A DNA stretch of 64,000 nt from Zygotorulaspora mrakii (lineage: Eukaryota; Ascomycota; Saccharomycetes; Saccharomycetales; Saccharomycetaceae): assembly GCF_013402915.1 (NCBI RefSeq), contig NC_050724.1, positions 992,001 to 1,056,000 on the forward strand, in the 5' to 3' direction. This document shows positions 10,190 to 19,873 of this stretch, piece by piece. Below the pieces are notes generated by a model. That model worked only from the letters and a program-made list of their open reading frames with translations. It was not told the origin of the DNA and did no database searches. Positions within the stretch are counted from its first letter, which is position 1. Each line of letters starts with the position of its first letter. A program made the position numbers and the translations under genes.

Positions 10190-11030
10190 TTGGCTTTTGC
10201 ACAAATCCACACGCAAAATCAACAATCAATGATCTTATACAGATGACTACACATTTGATTAACTCTAGCTAACAGTTCAAGCCCGATCTCTTTTAAGCTC
10301 ATCTCATCGCTATTAGAAAAATTTTTCAAGTTATCATAAATAACGACAAAGAATCTGCTGACACTTAGCGACTGAAGATGACAGTAATTCAAGTTACGGC
10401 AAAATAATGTCAAGAAAAATTGAGCGTTTCGTCTAATGGATTTGGGAAGGTAGCAGACTCTTATGTTGACATTTAGCTACTTTCGTATGAATCCATTCGG
10501 TTGAAGCAACAGGTCAGTGTCTTGGAATTATCCGCAAAATACGAGGAGGACTGCAGAGAGAGTAAAGGAAAGATAAAACCTGTCGAGGTTTCTGAGCAGC
10601 AAATGTCACTGTTTTGTTGAAAACAGCACCATTTTGTAAATCTCATCTCGGGTTTTCAAATCGTAAAGAAAAATGAGAGAAAGCAGTAAATTAGACCTCA
10701 AGTGCCCACTTTACATAGAAGATTTCAGTTCGAAACATGCACGCCTGGTACGTACTCTGGTCGACTATAGATAGCTCAAGCATCAGAGCACCGAACTTTT
10801 GTTGTGAATTGATTGGAGTATCATTCAAGTAATTCTGACGTACAATATGATAACCCATAAATTTTTTTTGTTTTTTTTTTTTCTTAACACTTGCTGAATA
10901 TGAAAATATTCAAAAGCTTATGATCATCATCACCTTCTGGATTATATAGTTTGGGTGCAGCAGTAGACGCTGAAAAAACTGGATCGTAGACTTTTGGTAA
11001 ATACACGAGACTCTGGTATAGTGACGGAAG
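10190..11030. other. Intergenic: divergent NAN1/RPB10 promoter region
   Basis: This is an 841-bp spacer between the divergent genes NAN1 (minus) and RPB10 (plus). The NAN1-proximal part carries PAC and RRPE motifs, listed separately. A T-rich tract lies at about 10863-10883, roughly 150 bp upstream of RPB10. I see no convincing tRNA, snoRNA or coding gene. Confidence 0.5.
10296..10327 (-). promoter_or_regulatory. PAC plus RRPE ribosome-biogenesis promoter elements of NAN1
   Basis: Read on the minus strand, 10310-10296 is GCGATGAGATGAGCT, a full PAC element (core GCGATGAG). The sequence at 10316-10327 is GAAAAATTTTTC, an RRPE match. They sit side by side about 107-138 bp upstream of the NAN1 ATG. 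In S. cerevisiae this pairing (Dot6/Tod6 and Stb3 sites) marks ribosome-biogenesis genes. Motifs are seen directly; function is inferred. Confidence 0.75.
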
Positions 11031-11243
11031 ATGATTGTTCCTGTTAGATGTTTCTCGTGCGGCAAAGTTGTTGGTGACAAGTGGGAGAGTTACCTAACCA
11101 TGTTGCAAGAGGATGAGTTGGATGAAGGTACAGCTCTAACAAAGTTGGGTTTGAAAAGATACTGCTGTAGAAGAATGATCCTCACACACGTTGACCTGAT
11201 TGAGAAGTTTTTGAGATACAACCCATTGGAAAGAAGGGATTGA
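11031..11243 (+). CDS. RPB10: RNA polymerase subunit Rpb10 (ABC10-beta)
   Basis: This is a complete 70-residue protein, the usual length for this subunit. The zinc-binding pattern is intact: CFSCGK (Cys7, Cys10) and RYCCRRM (Cys45, Cys46). The family hallmarks VGDKWE and [15 protein letters not shown] are present. Known role: small subunit shared by RNA polymerases I, II and III, which bridges Rpb3/Rpb11 during assembly. It converges with MGM1 across 257 bp. Confidence 0.97.
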   Translation: MIVPVRCFSCGKVVGDKWESYLTMLQEDELDEGTALTKLGLKRYCCRRMILTHVDLIEKFLRYNPLERRD

Positions 11244-11500
11244 GCAGATGATAAAAACATTGCATTTCATTGTATAGCATATAGCACTCACGTGTATGGA
11301 AGGTGGAGATTCAGGTTGGCGTTCAAGCTGGCAGAGCACATCAAAAGCTGCTGGACAATGTTTCAATAAAGATGACTGAAAACCAAAAAAAAAAAGAATT
11401 TGAGTGCCTCTAGGCTTAGGTATCTGTATTCGCTTATATACATGATTAACAAAGGTAATACCAACATTTTGGGAGTGAAGTGACATAATCAAGCTGTCAT

Positions 11501-14152
11501 CTACTTTTTCTTGGCTAAATTTTTGTAGCTTTTCTTGAAGACAAGTATTGCATCTATTTTCTCCAGTGCTAGATCTAAGAGGTCTTTGCGTTTTTGAAGT
11601 TCGATGTGTCTTGCGATCTTTGGGTCTTCCTTCGCGAACATTTCAACTTGTTCATCACTTAAAATGTTCAATTTTCTATCCAGTTCGATTGGAAAGTTGT
11701 AGAAGAAATCACTCAGCAGTTCAACATTTAGGAATAATACTGCTGTAGATGTTAGTTTATCACTTACCGCATTCAGAAATATTTCAGGACAGTGATCCTT
11801 TTCGTTGACGGAATGGCATTTATTCTTCAGCAATTTCATTCTGAAAGATAAGACTTGTAGTCTTTTATTGAGGAATACTGCTTCTGAGCCTCTTTCAAGC
11901 AATAGTTTAGACATTCCAAGAGTTTCCTTTTTCGTTGGATCTTGCTGCAAGTATCCCATTACCTGCTGTAGCTTTCTGCCACCAATGGCGTTCTTTATCG
12001 CTTGATATCTTTCATTACACTGTCGTGTTTCTTCCTTCATGAGCATGATTGCATGCTCCCGAGCAATATTCCAATCTCTTGAATCTAAATCTATCTCATA
12101 TTTAAATGGCTTGATACAATTTTCTACCTGATCCGCTGTGGCATAGTATTTGGTATTAAGAACATTTACTGCTGTATTCGTGACTAGCTCCTTTATTAGA
12201 TCATGATTCCTCAACTGTGTCTCTTGTAAAATATTCTCGAGCTCTTTTAGAATAGCATTTGTAACCAACATAGTTGATAATCTACCAACACCAATTTTCG
12301 TTAAACTTGAAGATGCCAGTTCTAATTTTTTATGCCAATATAAAATCTCCTCATCGCTACTCATCTTTGATGACAATTCTTGTAAATTTTCATCTTTCCA
12401 ATATCTTGTAGCTAGAAAATCTAAAACTTTTTGATCTAAATCTGCCTTCAAAATAGATTTTAATTCATTTCTATTGAATTTTTCCTGAAATTCTTTGATG
12501 CCTAATTTGAGTACGTCTATGTTATTCAGCAAATATGATTTCGGGGTCAATTGACGATCGTTAAATTCAACCTTGAAAAGGTATGAAGTGTCATCCAATT
12601 CTTGTTGAATCAACATAGAGGTTGGTTCTAAAGCATTTGACATTGATATTTCTAAAATTTTAATAAGTTTTTCTCTAAGCCTTTTAGTTGAAACCTCACA
12701 ATTTGTGAAAACCTGCTTATTTTCCTTAAAGAAGTCTTTTTCAAACTGCCTTGTCTTAATTTGCTCAGGTTCCAGATCTGATGAAGAATGTTTTGCAGAA
12801 GTTGTACCTTCCAAGTTAACATCCCTACCAAAAAGACCAACGTGAACTTTGCTTGTCCTTGGGGCTCTAGTTATTACACCCACATAGCCCATTTTTAAAG
12901 GATATTTTCTATTAGTTAGTATACCACGAGCAACTTCGGGCGATACCAAATCTAATTTTGTAATGACACCTATTGTTCTCAAGCCCTGAGGATCAGCATT
13001 CTTAGCTGCCCTTAGAGCTGAACTATTTGCCAAATCTACATCTGCAGCTGATATTGCCAATATAATATTTGGTTCGTTCAAGTATTTGTCACATAAATTT
13101 TTGATCTTGCTCTTCAATTCAAAAGGCTGATCAGCAGCTTCTACTTGAATGTAACCTGGGAGATCTACCAAAGACAAATCAGGGACTCGGGAAGACTTGA
13201 TTGTTAGTTGAATAGGATCTTCAGATACAGCTTCTGTTGATGGAACCGCCATATTCAGCTCCATCAACAATCTTTTGACTTCTTTGAAGTTTTTCAAGTT
13301 GTACATTCTCAGAGCTGGGAAATCAGCTGTGACATCCGCAGAGTTAGGAGTGTTGACCAAAGTTAATTCAATCGGTCTTCTCGTTACCATATTCGATCCC
13401 TTAGGCAGAAATTCTTTGCCAACGATCGATTCCAAAACAGAGGACTTCCCCGAAGACTGGGAACCTATGACAACAATTGAAGGAAGCGTCAGATGTGCCG
13501 ATGCAGAATCTATCTTGTTCAAGATCGACCTGATCTCTATCATTTGCTTGGTCAGGTTTAGCATTTCGTCCTGTGTATTATCTTCGTCCAAGTTGTCGTC
13601 CTCTTCTTCGTCATCATCACTCTCCCTTTTATCATCATTTGAAGAGATGAGAAGTGCTGCTGCGCCTGCTGAATCTCCATCGCCGTTGTTATTGTTATTA
13701 TTTTGGCCATACTCGTTTTCATTTGGAAAGAGGCCCGATAGCTTGTCCCTGAAGTTGCCCCATTTATCCTGGGCGTAGCTATTCGCCTTTTCCATCTTAT
13801 AGGCGAGATAGCTCCCAGCTGCTGCCATACCACCGCCCACATATGCGGGGAACTTTATCGCCCTTGCAATTATGTTAGGGAATATGTTGATGAATCTCTT
13901 GGAGGTATAATTCAGGCCCTGGAACAGTCTGAACTGGAAGGGATGTGCCCTCGCATACGAGTGATAGTGCAGCCTGTTCACTACGGTTGTTGGGTATCCC
14001 GTAAGATACCCTGCCACACGACCGTGCGCACTCGTCGATCTGCTTCTTCTTCCCGCAAGAGCGAGCAGTCGTGAGCCGGAAGCCCGCATCCCAGTCGTAC
14101 CTAATAGACTTGTCCGAAGACCTATATATAGTCCACCAGAAGAAAGTCTCAT
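11501..14152 (-). CDS. MGM1: Mitochondrial dynamin-like GTPase Mgm1
   Basis: The 883 residues compare with about 902 in S. cerevisiae. The N-terminus is Arg/Ser/Thr-rich like a mitochondrial presequence. It is followed by a hydrophobic segment around residues 98-118 (YVGGGMAAAGSYLAY), where the inner-membrane anchor and rhomboid (Pcp1) processing region are expected. An acidic stretch (ESDDDEEEDDNLDEDN) precedes the GTPase. The dynamin G domain shows G1 GSQSSGKSS (about 229-237), G3 DLPGY and G4 TKLD. Known role: inner-membrane fusion and cristae maintenance, orthologue of OPA1. Upstream GC content is raised over the presequence. Confidence 0.95.
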   Translation of the reverse strand: MRLSSGGLYIGLRTSLLGTTGMRASGSRLLALAGRRSRSTSAHGRVAGYLTGYPTTVVNRLHYHSYARAHPFQFRLFQGLNYTSKRFINIFPNIIARAIKFPAYVGGGMAAAGSYLAYKMEKANSYAQDKWGNFRDKLSGLFPNENEYGQNNNNNNGDGDSAGAAALLISSNDDKRESDDDEEEDDNLDEDNTQDEMLNLTKQMIEIRSILNKIDSASAHLTLPSIVVIGSQSSGKSSVLESIVGKEFLPKGSNMVTRRPIELTLVNTPNSADVTADFPALRMYNLKNFKEVKRLLMELNMAVPSTEAVSEDPIQLTIKSSRVPDLSLVDLPGYIQVEAADQPFELKSKIKNLCDKYLNEPNIILAISAADVDLANSSALRAAKNADPQGLRTIGVITKLDLVSPEVARGILTNRKYPLKMGYVGVITRAPRTSKVHVGLFGRDVNLEGTTSAKHSSSDLEPEQIKTRQFEKDFFKENKQVFTNCEVSTKRLREKLIKILEISMSNALEPTSMLIQQELDDTSYLFKVEFNDRQLTPKSYLLNNIDVLKLGIKEFQEKFNRNELKSILKADLDQKVLDFLATRYWKDENLQELSSKMSSDEEILYWHKKLELASSSLTKIGVGRLSTMLVTNAILKELENILQETQLRNHDLIKELVTNTAVNVLNTKYYATADQVENCIKPFKYEIDLDSRDWNIAREHAIMLMKEETRQCNERYQAIKNAIGGRKLQQVMGYLQQDPTKKETLGMSKLLLERGSEAVFLNKRLQVLSFRMKLLKNKCHSVNEKDHCPEIFLNAVSDKLTSTAVLFLNVELLSDFFYNFPIELDRKLNILSDEQVEMFAKEDPKIARHIELQKRKDLLDLALEKIDAILVFKKSYKNLAKKK

Positions 14153-14725
14153 TAGCCGATTAGATTATCCGCTGTCTGCTAAGCAAGCTGGCCGATATCT
14201 GACCCCTTTCCCTTAAACTTGTGCTACATCATCTCATCACTTGCTCAGGTCTGGAGGGCAATCATCAATATTACTATCAATTGCTGTCATTACATACGCT
14301 ATCACTTTGGACGTTATTTCAGGACGCGCGACGCGAAAAAACGAAAAAAAAACAAAAAACGAAAAGCGAAAAAAAATGAAAATCCGGTATCCCTTTTTCT
14401 GCAACATATGCGATGTGGGGAGATCAAACAGCAGGAAGGGCTGCTGGACTCTGATATCGGCAAAGATGGTGGTTAATCACGATAAGTAAAATAAAGATCG
14501 CGTCAAATAAGCTCATGTCGTCCTTTTCTGTTTACTAGTATTCTAAATCGCACTGTTTCCTTGTTTTCTTGTTGTGATCTGTTTTGTTCTGTTCTATTTT
14601 GTTCTGTTTTGTTCTGTTTTGTTCAAATATAAGATATCGTCAACACGAAAGTAATAGTTTGTTTATCTCGGTATCACTTTTATTTAGAACAGGAAAAGCG
14701 TTTATCGAATCTGTATAGGAGTACT
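14153..14725. other. Intergenic: divergent MGM1/HHO1 promoter region
   Basis: This is a 573-bp divergent spacer. It contains an A-rich low-complexity tract at about 14335-14378 and a 10-bp-period GTTTTGTTCT tandem repeat at 14579-14634, upstream of HHO1. I see no gene. Confidence 0.5.
14579..14634. repeat. GTTTTGTTCT tandem microsatellite
   Basis: About five imperfect 10-bp units of GTTTTGTTCT (one variant GTTCTATTTT) lie in tandem about 95 bp upstream of the HHO1 ATG. The strand is pyrimidine- and G-rich, so it may act as a nucleosome-disfavouring tract; that is inference. Confidence 0.85.
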
Positions 14726-15556
14726 ATGGCCCCCAAGAAATCTGCCATCAAGAGTAAAAAAACCGGTAAGGGCGTTGCAAAAGCCAACGCTAAAGCTGTC
14801 GCAAAGCCGCCCGCTAAAGCACCTGTCAAGGCAACTGCCAAGGCACCTGTTAAGACTGCGGGCAAGCATCCAGTTGTGAAGGCCAAGGGTAAGATGTCTA
14901 TCGGCGTCAAGAAAGAGGAGTCGGAAGCCTCCAAAAGCTATAAGGAGTTGATAACGGAGGCGCTGTTGGCGTTAAAGGAGCGCAAGGGCTCGAGCCGTCC
15001 AGCGTTGAAGAAGTACATCAAGGATAAGTATCCGAAGATTGGAAGCTCTACGAATTTTGACCTGTATTTCAACAACGCTATAAAGAAGGGAGTTGAAACT
15101 AAAGACTTTGACCAGCCAAGGGGGCCATCCGGCACGCTCAAACTTGTGAAAAAATCTGCAGCACCTGCAGCGGGAACTGCGGGAACGCCATCACCCTCTG
15201 CTAATACCGCGACCGCCGCCAATGGTAAGTCTGCCAATGGCGTTAAGAAAACTCATGAAAAGGTGAAGCAAGCCAAAAAAGCACCATCTCCAATTGCTAA
15301 TCCTACCTACAGGGATATGATTCTTGCAGGGCTTTTGAAATTGAACGACGGGAAGGGGTCAAGCCGCATAGCTTTGAAAAAGTTCGTGAAAGATCAATTT
15401 TTCCCTTCTTCAAAGGCTACTTCCAATTTCGATCACCTGTTCAATTCGGCCATCAAGAAAGGTGTCGAAACTGGAGCGTTTGCTCAACCTAAAGGACCCT
15501 CTGGCCTCTTGAAAAAGGGAAAGGGCAAACCAATAATGCAAAAGATAACTGCTTAG
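14726..15556 (+). CDS. HHO1: Linker histone H1 with two globular domains
   Basis: The protein has 276 residues. A Lys/Ala/Pro-rich N-terminal tail (1-65) is followed by a winged-helix H1/H5 globular domain (about 70-135, SYKELITEALLALKERKGSS...). A basic linker (about 136-190) leads to a second globular domain (about 195-262, TYRDMILAGLLKLNDGKGSS...), and there is almost no C-terminal tail. This double-globule layout is the known hallmark of yeast Hho1. Both copies keep the GSSR.ALKK(Y/F) core and the GPSG motif. Known role: binding nucleosomal linker DNA, compaction in stationary phase and suppression of recombination. Its divergent neighbour is MGM1. Confidence 0.96.
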   Translation: MAPKKSAIKSKKTGKGVAKANAKAVAKPPAKAPVKATAKAPVKTAGKHPVVKAKGKMSIGVKKEESEASKSYKELITEALLALKERKGSSRPALKKYIKDKYPKIGSSTNFDLYFNNAIKKGVETKDFDQPRGPSGTLKLVKKSAAPAAGTAGTPSPSANTATAANGKSANGVKKTHEKVKQAKKAPSPIANPTYRDMILAGLLKLNDGKGSSRIALKKFVKDQFFPSSKATSNFDHLFNSAIKKGVETGAFAQPKGPSGLLKKGKGKPIMQKITA

Positions 15557-16415
15557 AACTTAGAATAGCTCGCTTTCCGTAAAACCCATTTCTCTTACCG
15601 ATAATGACCGGCCTCGATGGCTCAAATTTTGTTGTCTCCAATAGGTATTGTATCATTACTGTACAATATATAAATAATTATTTTATATCTCCTTGTCTAC
15701 CTCTCATCGGTGACTATCCAGAATACTTAGTCAAGGAGCTGCTCGAATGTGAGTGAACTCTTGTGCGACAGTAAAACGCAGTAAAACAAGTGTCGACTAG
15801 AACTAAAACAATCCTTGGCCGGGCAAAAGATATTTGAGCGTACCGTCAAATGTCAAAGACTACCGATTTACGTCCAAGCCGAAGCAAGCAGATTGCGTAT
15901 AAGCTGGATCGTTCCATGACTGTACACGCTGTTTTAAAGTTACACCTCTTTATCTCAGATCGTTAGTCGCACAAAAGGCAACTAAAATTTACTCAAAAAG
16001 TTTGTCTGTGAGAGCGATACATCTATACCTACCTGAGACCGAATGGCAAATATAGGCTTAAATAGCTGTATCTAAGGAACCAAATGTCTAAAGCTTTGAT
16101 ATCAAAGCTTGTTTCTTATCCGGGATGGCTACGAGCGTTGCGCATTTCCAGAAAGCCGTATTTGTAGAGAAAAAAAAGCAGCAAAAGCCCTAACTTTTAT
16201 CCCAACATTGAAGAGCTAGAACCCTCATCGATCTGGCTCCAATACAGCTCGCCAGCCAGTTCGTCAAATATATATTGTGACGCCTTTCAACGTCAGCAAA
16301 GATTTATTGGTAAACGAAGACATCCTTTCGCTCAAACGTAAAGGTTTGTAGTCATAACACGTTCAAGATTTTTTTGAAAGGTTCGAGATATCTTTTAGAG
16401 AAAGTTTCAAAAGCT
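15557..16415. other. Intergenic: HHO1 3' flank and TBF1 promoter
   Basis: This is an 859-bp spacer between two plus-strand genes. Apart from a Tbf1-type site and an adjacent A-tract (16170-16185), I see no gene or RNA. The frame of TBF1 is open upstream of its ATG but lacks an earlier ATG. Confidence 0.5.
16186..16193 (+). promoter_or_regulatory. Tbf1-type binding site in the TBF1 promoter
   Basis: The sequence AGCCCTAA is an exact match to the published Tbf1 consensus ARCCCTAA. It lies 223 bp upstream of the TBF1 ATG, just 3' of a poly-A tract. The tract plus site layout is typical of Tbf1-bound promoters. Autoregulation is an inference. Confidence 0.6.
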
Positions 16416-18002
16416 ATGGCAGAAGTGTTCTCAGATAATTTAAGCAGGTTCAACGAGATTTTGCAAAGCTTGCCGCTAGAGTTGCGTCTAAAAATATCTT
16501 CATTGAGTCTTCTAGATAATGTCTCCACACAATTGCTGAGGCTGCTAGTCTCAAACTCCGGCTCGCCGCAGACATTTGAAGCTATTGAAGGTTCATCAGG
16601 ATACCCAATATCTGGCGAAAGGCAAATATTTCAGACGTTATTAAGACTTTTCAAAGAGATCAGACTGATATACAATGATGGAAGTTGCTTATTGAACGTT
16701 CACAATGTGGCGCCCGGTATGTGGTTGCCCAACTGCTCTGCACCTCTGCTTTTGAGAGGTCATGAAACCTATATTATGACCACTATTCGCAAGGCAAACC
16801 TGCTGACATATATGCTAACGATCCTGGGATGTTTCGACTATGGATTTGATTTTCTGCAAGAGTCCTTTTTCGAAGTGTTCTGCCCCAATACAGCGTTCTC
16901 CGGTGGTAGTTCGTTGGATCAAAACGGTAAACTGTTGAAATCACACGGAATACTTTATTTGGGTCTGAAAACTCAGGCATATATATCTGGGCTGAAAACA
17001 ATGAATAATGAAAACAAGAACGACAGTATGGTCGAAGACGATGATCTTATATCACGGTCGAAATGTGAACACTTCTTGGACTTGATTTTTCCCAATAACC
17101 TGGATGAACTGCTTATTTTAAGAAGAACTGATAGATCAGATCAAAACCTCAGTGAATTAATGACGCCTTCTGAGAGAGAATTTATTGAAAGGTGTATTCG
17201 CCGCAGAGAAAACCTGTCACAATATACCAGCTACAAAAGTTTAACTCAAGACTATAGCTGGTATCATTTTATTAAAGAACTGCTAGATTATATCAACAAA
17301 AATATGGGAGTCATTATCCTGGGCCGTAAAAGTCGTGGGAAATCAACACTCCACTCATATAGTATTTCCGCATTCGATCCACAGGTGCTATATGCATCAG
17401 GTGAAGGCAACACTGTAGAGGTCGAAGATTCGCCAACTCAGCAGAACTCAATGGAAAACACCGACAACGGGCCACTTCCTGGTTCTTTTGCATCATCTGA
17501 TTCAGTCGTTCACTTTTCCGCGGCTACGAAAGTCCTAGATCCGAATACGCATCTGACAGCAAAGTCTATCGCCGATACGGCCGTATCAGTAACAGCAAAT
17601 CATTCCATTGCCATCAAGAAAGTCAAGCCCAAGAGGACTTGGTCTAAAGAAGAAGAGGATGCATTGGTGGAAGGTCTAAAAGCGGTCGGGCCTTCATGGT
17701 CCAAAATACTGGATATATATGGACCAGGTGGGAAAATTTCTGAGGCATTAAAGAATCGAAGTCAAGTACAACTGAAGGACAAAGCACGCAATTGGAAACT
17801 ACATTACCTGAAATCTGGCAGGACTTTACCGGAGTATTTAGTGAAGGTGACAGGGACCTTAGAAAGAACCTTCCGATCCAAGAAAAAGAATCTCAAACCT
17901 ACACTCGAGTTGTCTCAAAGGCAAAGCAATGCATCTGATTTGTTCCGTGCTGCGACAACGGAGCCTTCAGATTTTGATCCAAGTCTTCAATCGACTATAT
18001 AG
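16416..18002 (+). CDS. TBF1: Telobox-binding factor Tbf1
   Basis: The start at the ATG 16416-16418 (MAEVFSDNL) gives 528 residues; S. cerevisiae Tbf1 has 562. The N-terminal half is the leucine-rich fungal homodimerisation region. A basic linker (KKVKPKRTWSKEEED) opens a C-terminal Myb/SANT domain (about residues 408-480). The telobox helix VQLKDKARNWKLHYL is intact. Known role: essential factor binding TTAGGG/ARCCCTAA motifs at subtelomeres, snoRNA promoters and, in many non-WGD yeasts, ribosomal protein promoters, where it acts as a nucleosome-clearing activator. A consensus Tbf1 site is present upstream. Confidence 0.94.
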   Translation: MAEVFSDNLSRFNEILQSLPLELRLKISSLSLLDNVSTQLLRLLVSNSGSPQTFEAIEGSSGYPISGERQIFQTLLRLFKEIRLIYNDGSCLLNVHNVAPGMWLPNCSAPLLLRGHETYIMTTIRKANLLTYMLTILGCFDYGFDFLQESFFEVFCPNTAFSGGSSLDQNGKLLKSHGILYLGLKTQAYISGLKTMNNENKNDSMVEDDDLISRSKCEHFLDLIFPNNLDELLILRRTDRSDQNLSELMTPSEREFIERCIRRRENLSQYTSYKSLTQDYSWYHFIKELLDYINKNMGVIILGRKSRGKSTLHSYSISAFDPQVLYASGEGNTVEVEDSPTQQNSMENTDNGPLPGSFASSDSVVHFSAATKVLDPNTHLTAKSIADTAVSVTANHSIAIKKVKPKRTWSKEEEDALVEGLKAVGPSWSKILDIYGPGGKISEALKNRSQVQLKDKARNWKLHYLKSGRTLPEYLVKVTGTLERTFRSKKKNLKPTLELSQRQSNASDLFRAATTEPSDFDPSLQSTI

Positions 18003-18501
18003 TCTCCTCAAAGTCGCTTGGGCGAGGGCACGCCTTCCACATTCTACCCGCATCTCCGCGATTCGTTACATCTCAATCACATACTATTAGTGGCCCCGTG
18101 GTGCGGCTGCCCAGATTGTTCGAAGCTCTGCTTCGTTATTTTTTTTATTCTTTATTCTACTCAGATGTTGTTTTTTTCATATCCGCTTGAAACAATAGTT
18201 TTGAGGTTCATGAGCACAACCAAAATAGAACATTTCAAGAATGAAAAAAAAAACAATGGCAGGCTCTTCCGTATTGCCGTTGCGTCCATTGTGCTACGCA
18301 ATTATATGGATAGCTTACTGATGGGGACTGTGGAATAACTTGAATATGTTTTTAGTAAGAAAGCTGCAGATGGTACCTAGATGGGCTGGATAATATTGTT
18401 ACTTCCTTGTAAATGTCTTGTACTGAATTATATTAATGCCCATACTCTTGGAAGTTATTAGTTCGACAATTCAAATATAGTGCGACTGAGCATAATTGAG
18501 T
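18003..18501. other. Intergenic: TBF1 3' flank and STE4 promoter
   Basis: This is a 499-bp spacer between two plus-strand genes. It contains one pheromone-response-element match, listed separately. I see no gene. Confidence 0.5.
18188..18194 (+). promoter_or_regulatory. Pheromone response element upstream of STE4
   Basis: The sequence TGAAACA is an exact Ste12-binding PRE core, 308 bp upstream of the STE4 ATG. A single 7-mer is weak evidence alone, but it fits the haploid-specific, pheromone-inducible control of STE4 known in S. cerevisiae. Confidence 0.4.
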
Positions 18502-19770
18502 ATGATGAATGACCATCTGGAGAATCGAACCAATAGTTGCGACCATTACATTCAACCTCAAGAAATAGTTGTGCCGGATTATCTCCTTCTTGAAGACAAA
18601 ATACAGTGTAAAATAGATTCAGCGAGACGGGAAAGCGAACAGTTGCACCAGCAAATAGACAAGGTGAGGTCAAAGGCCTGTGATGCGCAACTCCTTGAGA
18701 TGACTAGGAACGTTGGATCATTGAATAAGAATAAAGTGAATTTGAGACCCACCATCTTGCTGAGAGGCCATAATAGCAAAATTTCTAGTTTTAAATGGGC
18801 TCATGACTCGAAAAGTATTCTGAGTGCAAGTCAGGATGGGTTCATGATTATATGGGACAGTGTTTCTGGTTTCAAAAAAAATGCAATTCCCCTAGATTCG
18901 CAGTGGGTTTTATCTTGTGGTATATCTCCCTCTAATGCACTTGTTTCAAGTGCGGGCTTGAATAATAATTGTACTATATACCGAGTTTCAAAGGAGCACA
19001 AGGTTCAACAGAATGTTGTATCAATTTTCAAGGGTCACACAGGCTATATATCAGACACCGATTTCATGGATAACTCACATGTTGTAACTGCAAGCGGTGA
19101 TATGACATGTGCGTATTGGGATATTCCCAAGGCAAAACGAGTTAGAGAGTATGCTGATCATCTTGGTGACGTTTTGGCACTATCAATTCCTAACGAGCAG
19201 GCACAGCAGTCAGGCAATAATATTTTTGCAAGCTGTGGATCAGATGGCTACAGCTATATATCGGATATAAGAGCGCCAACCATGGTCCAAAGTTTTTTTG
19301 TCGGCGACGCAGATGTTAATGCAATTCAATTCTTTCGAGATGGTAATTCTATCGTGACGGGAAGTGATGACGGAGTGAGCAGAATGTTTGATTTGCGGTC
19401 AGATTGCAGTATAGCTGAATTTTCCCTTTCTCATTCCATTAGACACGAAAAACACTCAACGCATACGGGGTCAACTGTTGATGGAGGTGATTCTTCATCG
19501 CAAAGGGCGTTTGCTTCGTTGACTAGTCCAAGCTACCTTGACAACCAAGGAGTGGTATCGTTAGACTTCAGTGGTTCTGGAAGGCTGATGTATGCATGTT
19601 ACACTGATGTTGGATGTTATGTGTGGGACGTCCTGAAAGCCGAAATTGTAGGAAAGCTAGAGGGGCATTCAAATCGCATATCAGGAGTACGAACCAGTCC
19701 AGATGGTCAGGCGGTATGCACAGGATCTTGGGATTCTACAATGAAAATCTGGACACCAGGCTACATGTAG
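18502..19770 (+). CDS. STE4: G-protein beta subunit Ste4
   Basis: Two adjacent ATGs (18502 and 18505) open a 422-residue protein; S. cerevisiae Ste4 has 423. An N-terminal coiled-coil helix (about 25-70) that pairs with gamma (Ste18) is followed by seven WD40 blades ending in WDSTMKIWTPGYM. A hydrophilic, Ser/Thr/His-rich insert (HSIRHEKHSTHTGSTVDGGDSSS) lies in a late blade, where Ste4 carries its pheromone-induced phosphorylation loop. Known role: Gbeta-gamma released from Gpa1 on pheromone binding, recruiting Ste20, Ste5 and Far1. It converges with SAS5. Confidence 0.95.
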   Translation: MMNDHLENRTNSCDHYIQPQEIVVPDYLLLEDKIQCKIDSARRESEQLHQQIDKVRSKACDAQLLEMTRNVGSLNKNKVNLRPTILLRGHNSKISSFKWAHDSKSILSASQDGFMIIWDSVSGFKKNAIPLDSQWVLSCGISPSNALVSSAGLNNNCTIYRVSKEHKVQQNVVSIFKGHTGYISDTDFMDNSHVVTASGDMTCAYWDIPKAKRVREYADHLGDVLALSIPNEQAQQSGNNIFASCGSDGYSYISDIRAPTMVQSFFVGDADVNAIQFFRDGNSIVTGSDDGVSRMFDLRSDCSIAEFSLSHSIRHEKHSTHTGSTVDGGDSSSQRAFASLTSPSYLDNQGVVSLDFSGSGRLMYACYTDVGCYVWDVLKAEIVGKLEGHSNRISGVRTSPDGQAVCTGSWDSTMKIWTPGYM

Positions 19771-19873
19771 TTAACCTCACGTTTGATGAATTGTAATTCT
19801 CGCATTATAAATTTCTCATCAATCAACAGTTTACCACGTTCACTTTTTCCGTACTGGTTTTTGTCCACATCAT

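Noticed and set aside
10878..10935. GTGATGATGA on the minus strand as a snoRNA C box near RPB10
   Set aside because: There is no D box at a suitable distance and no terminal stem.
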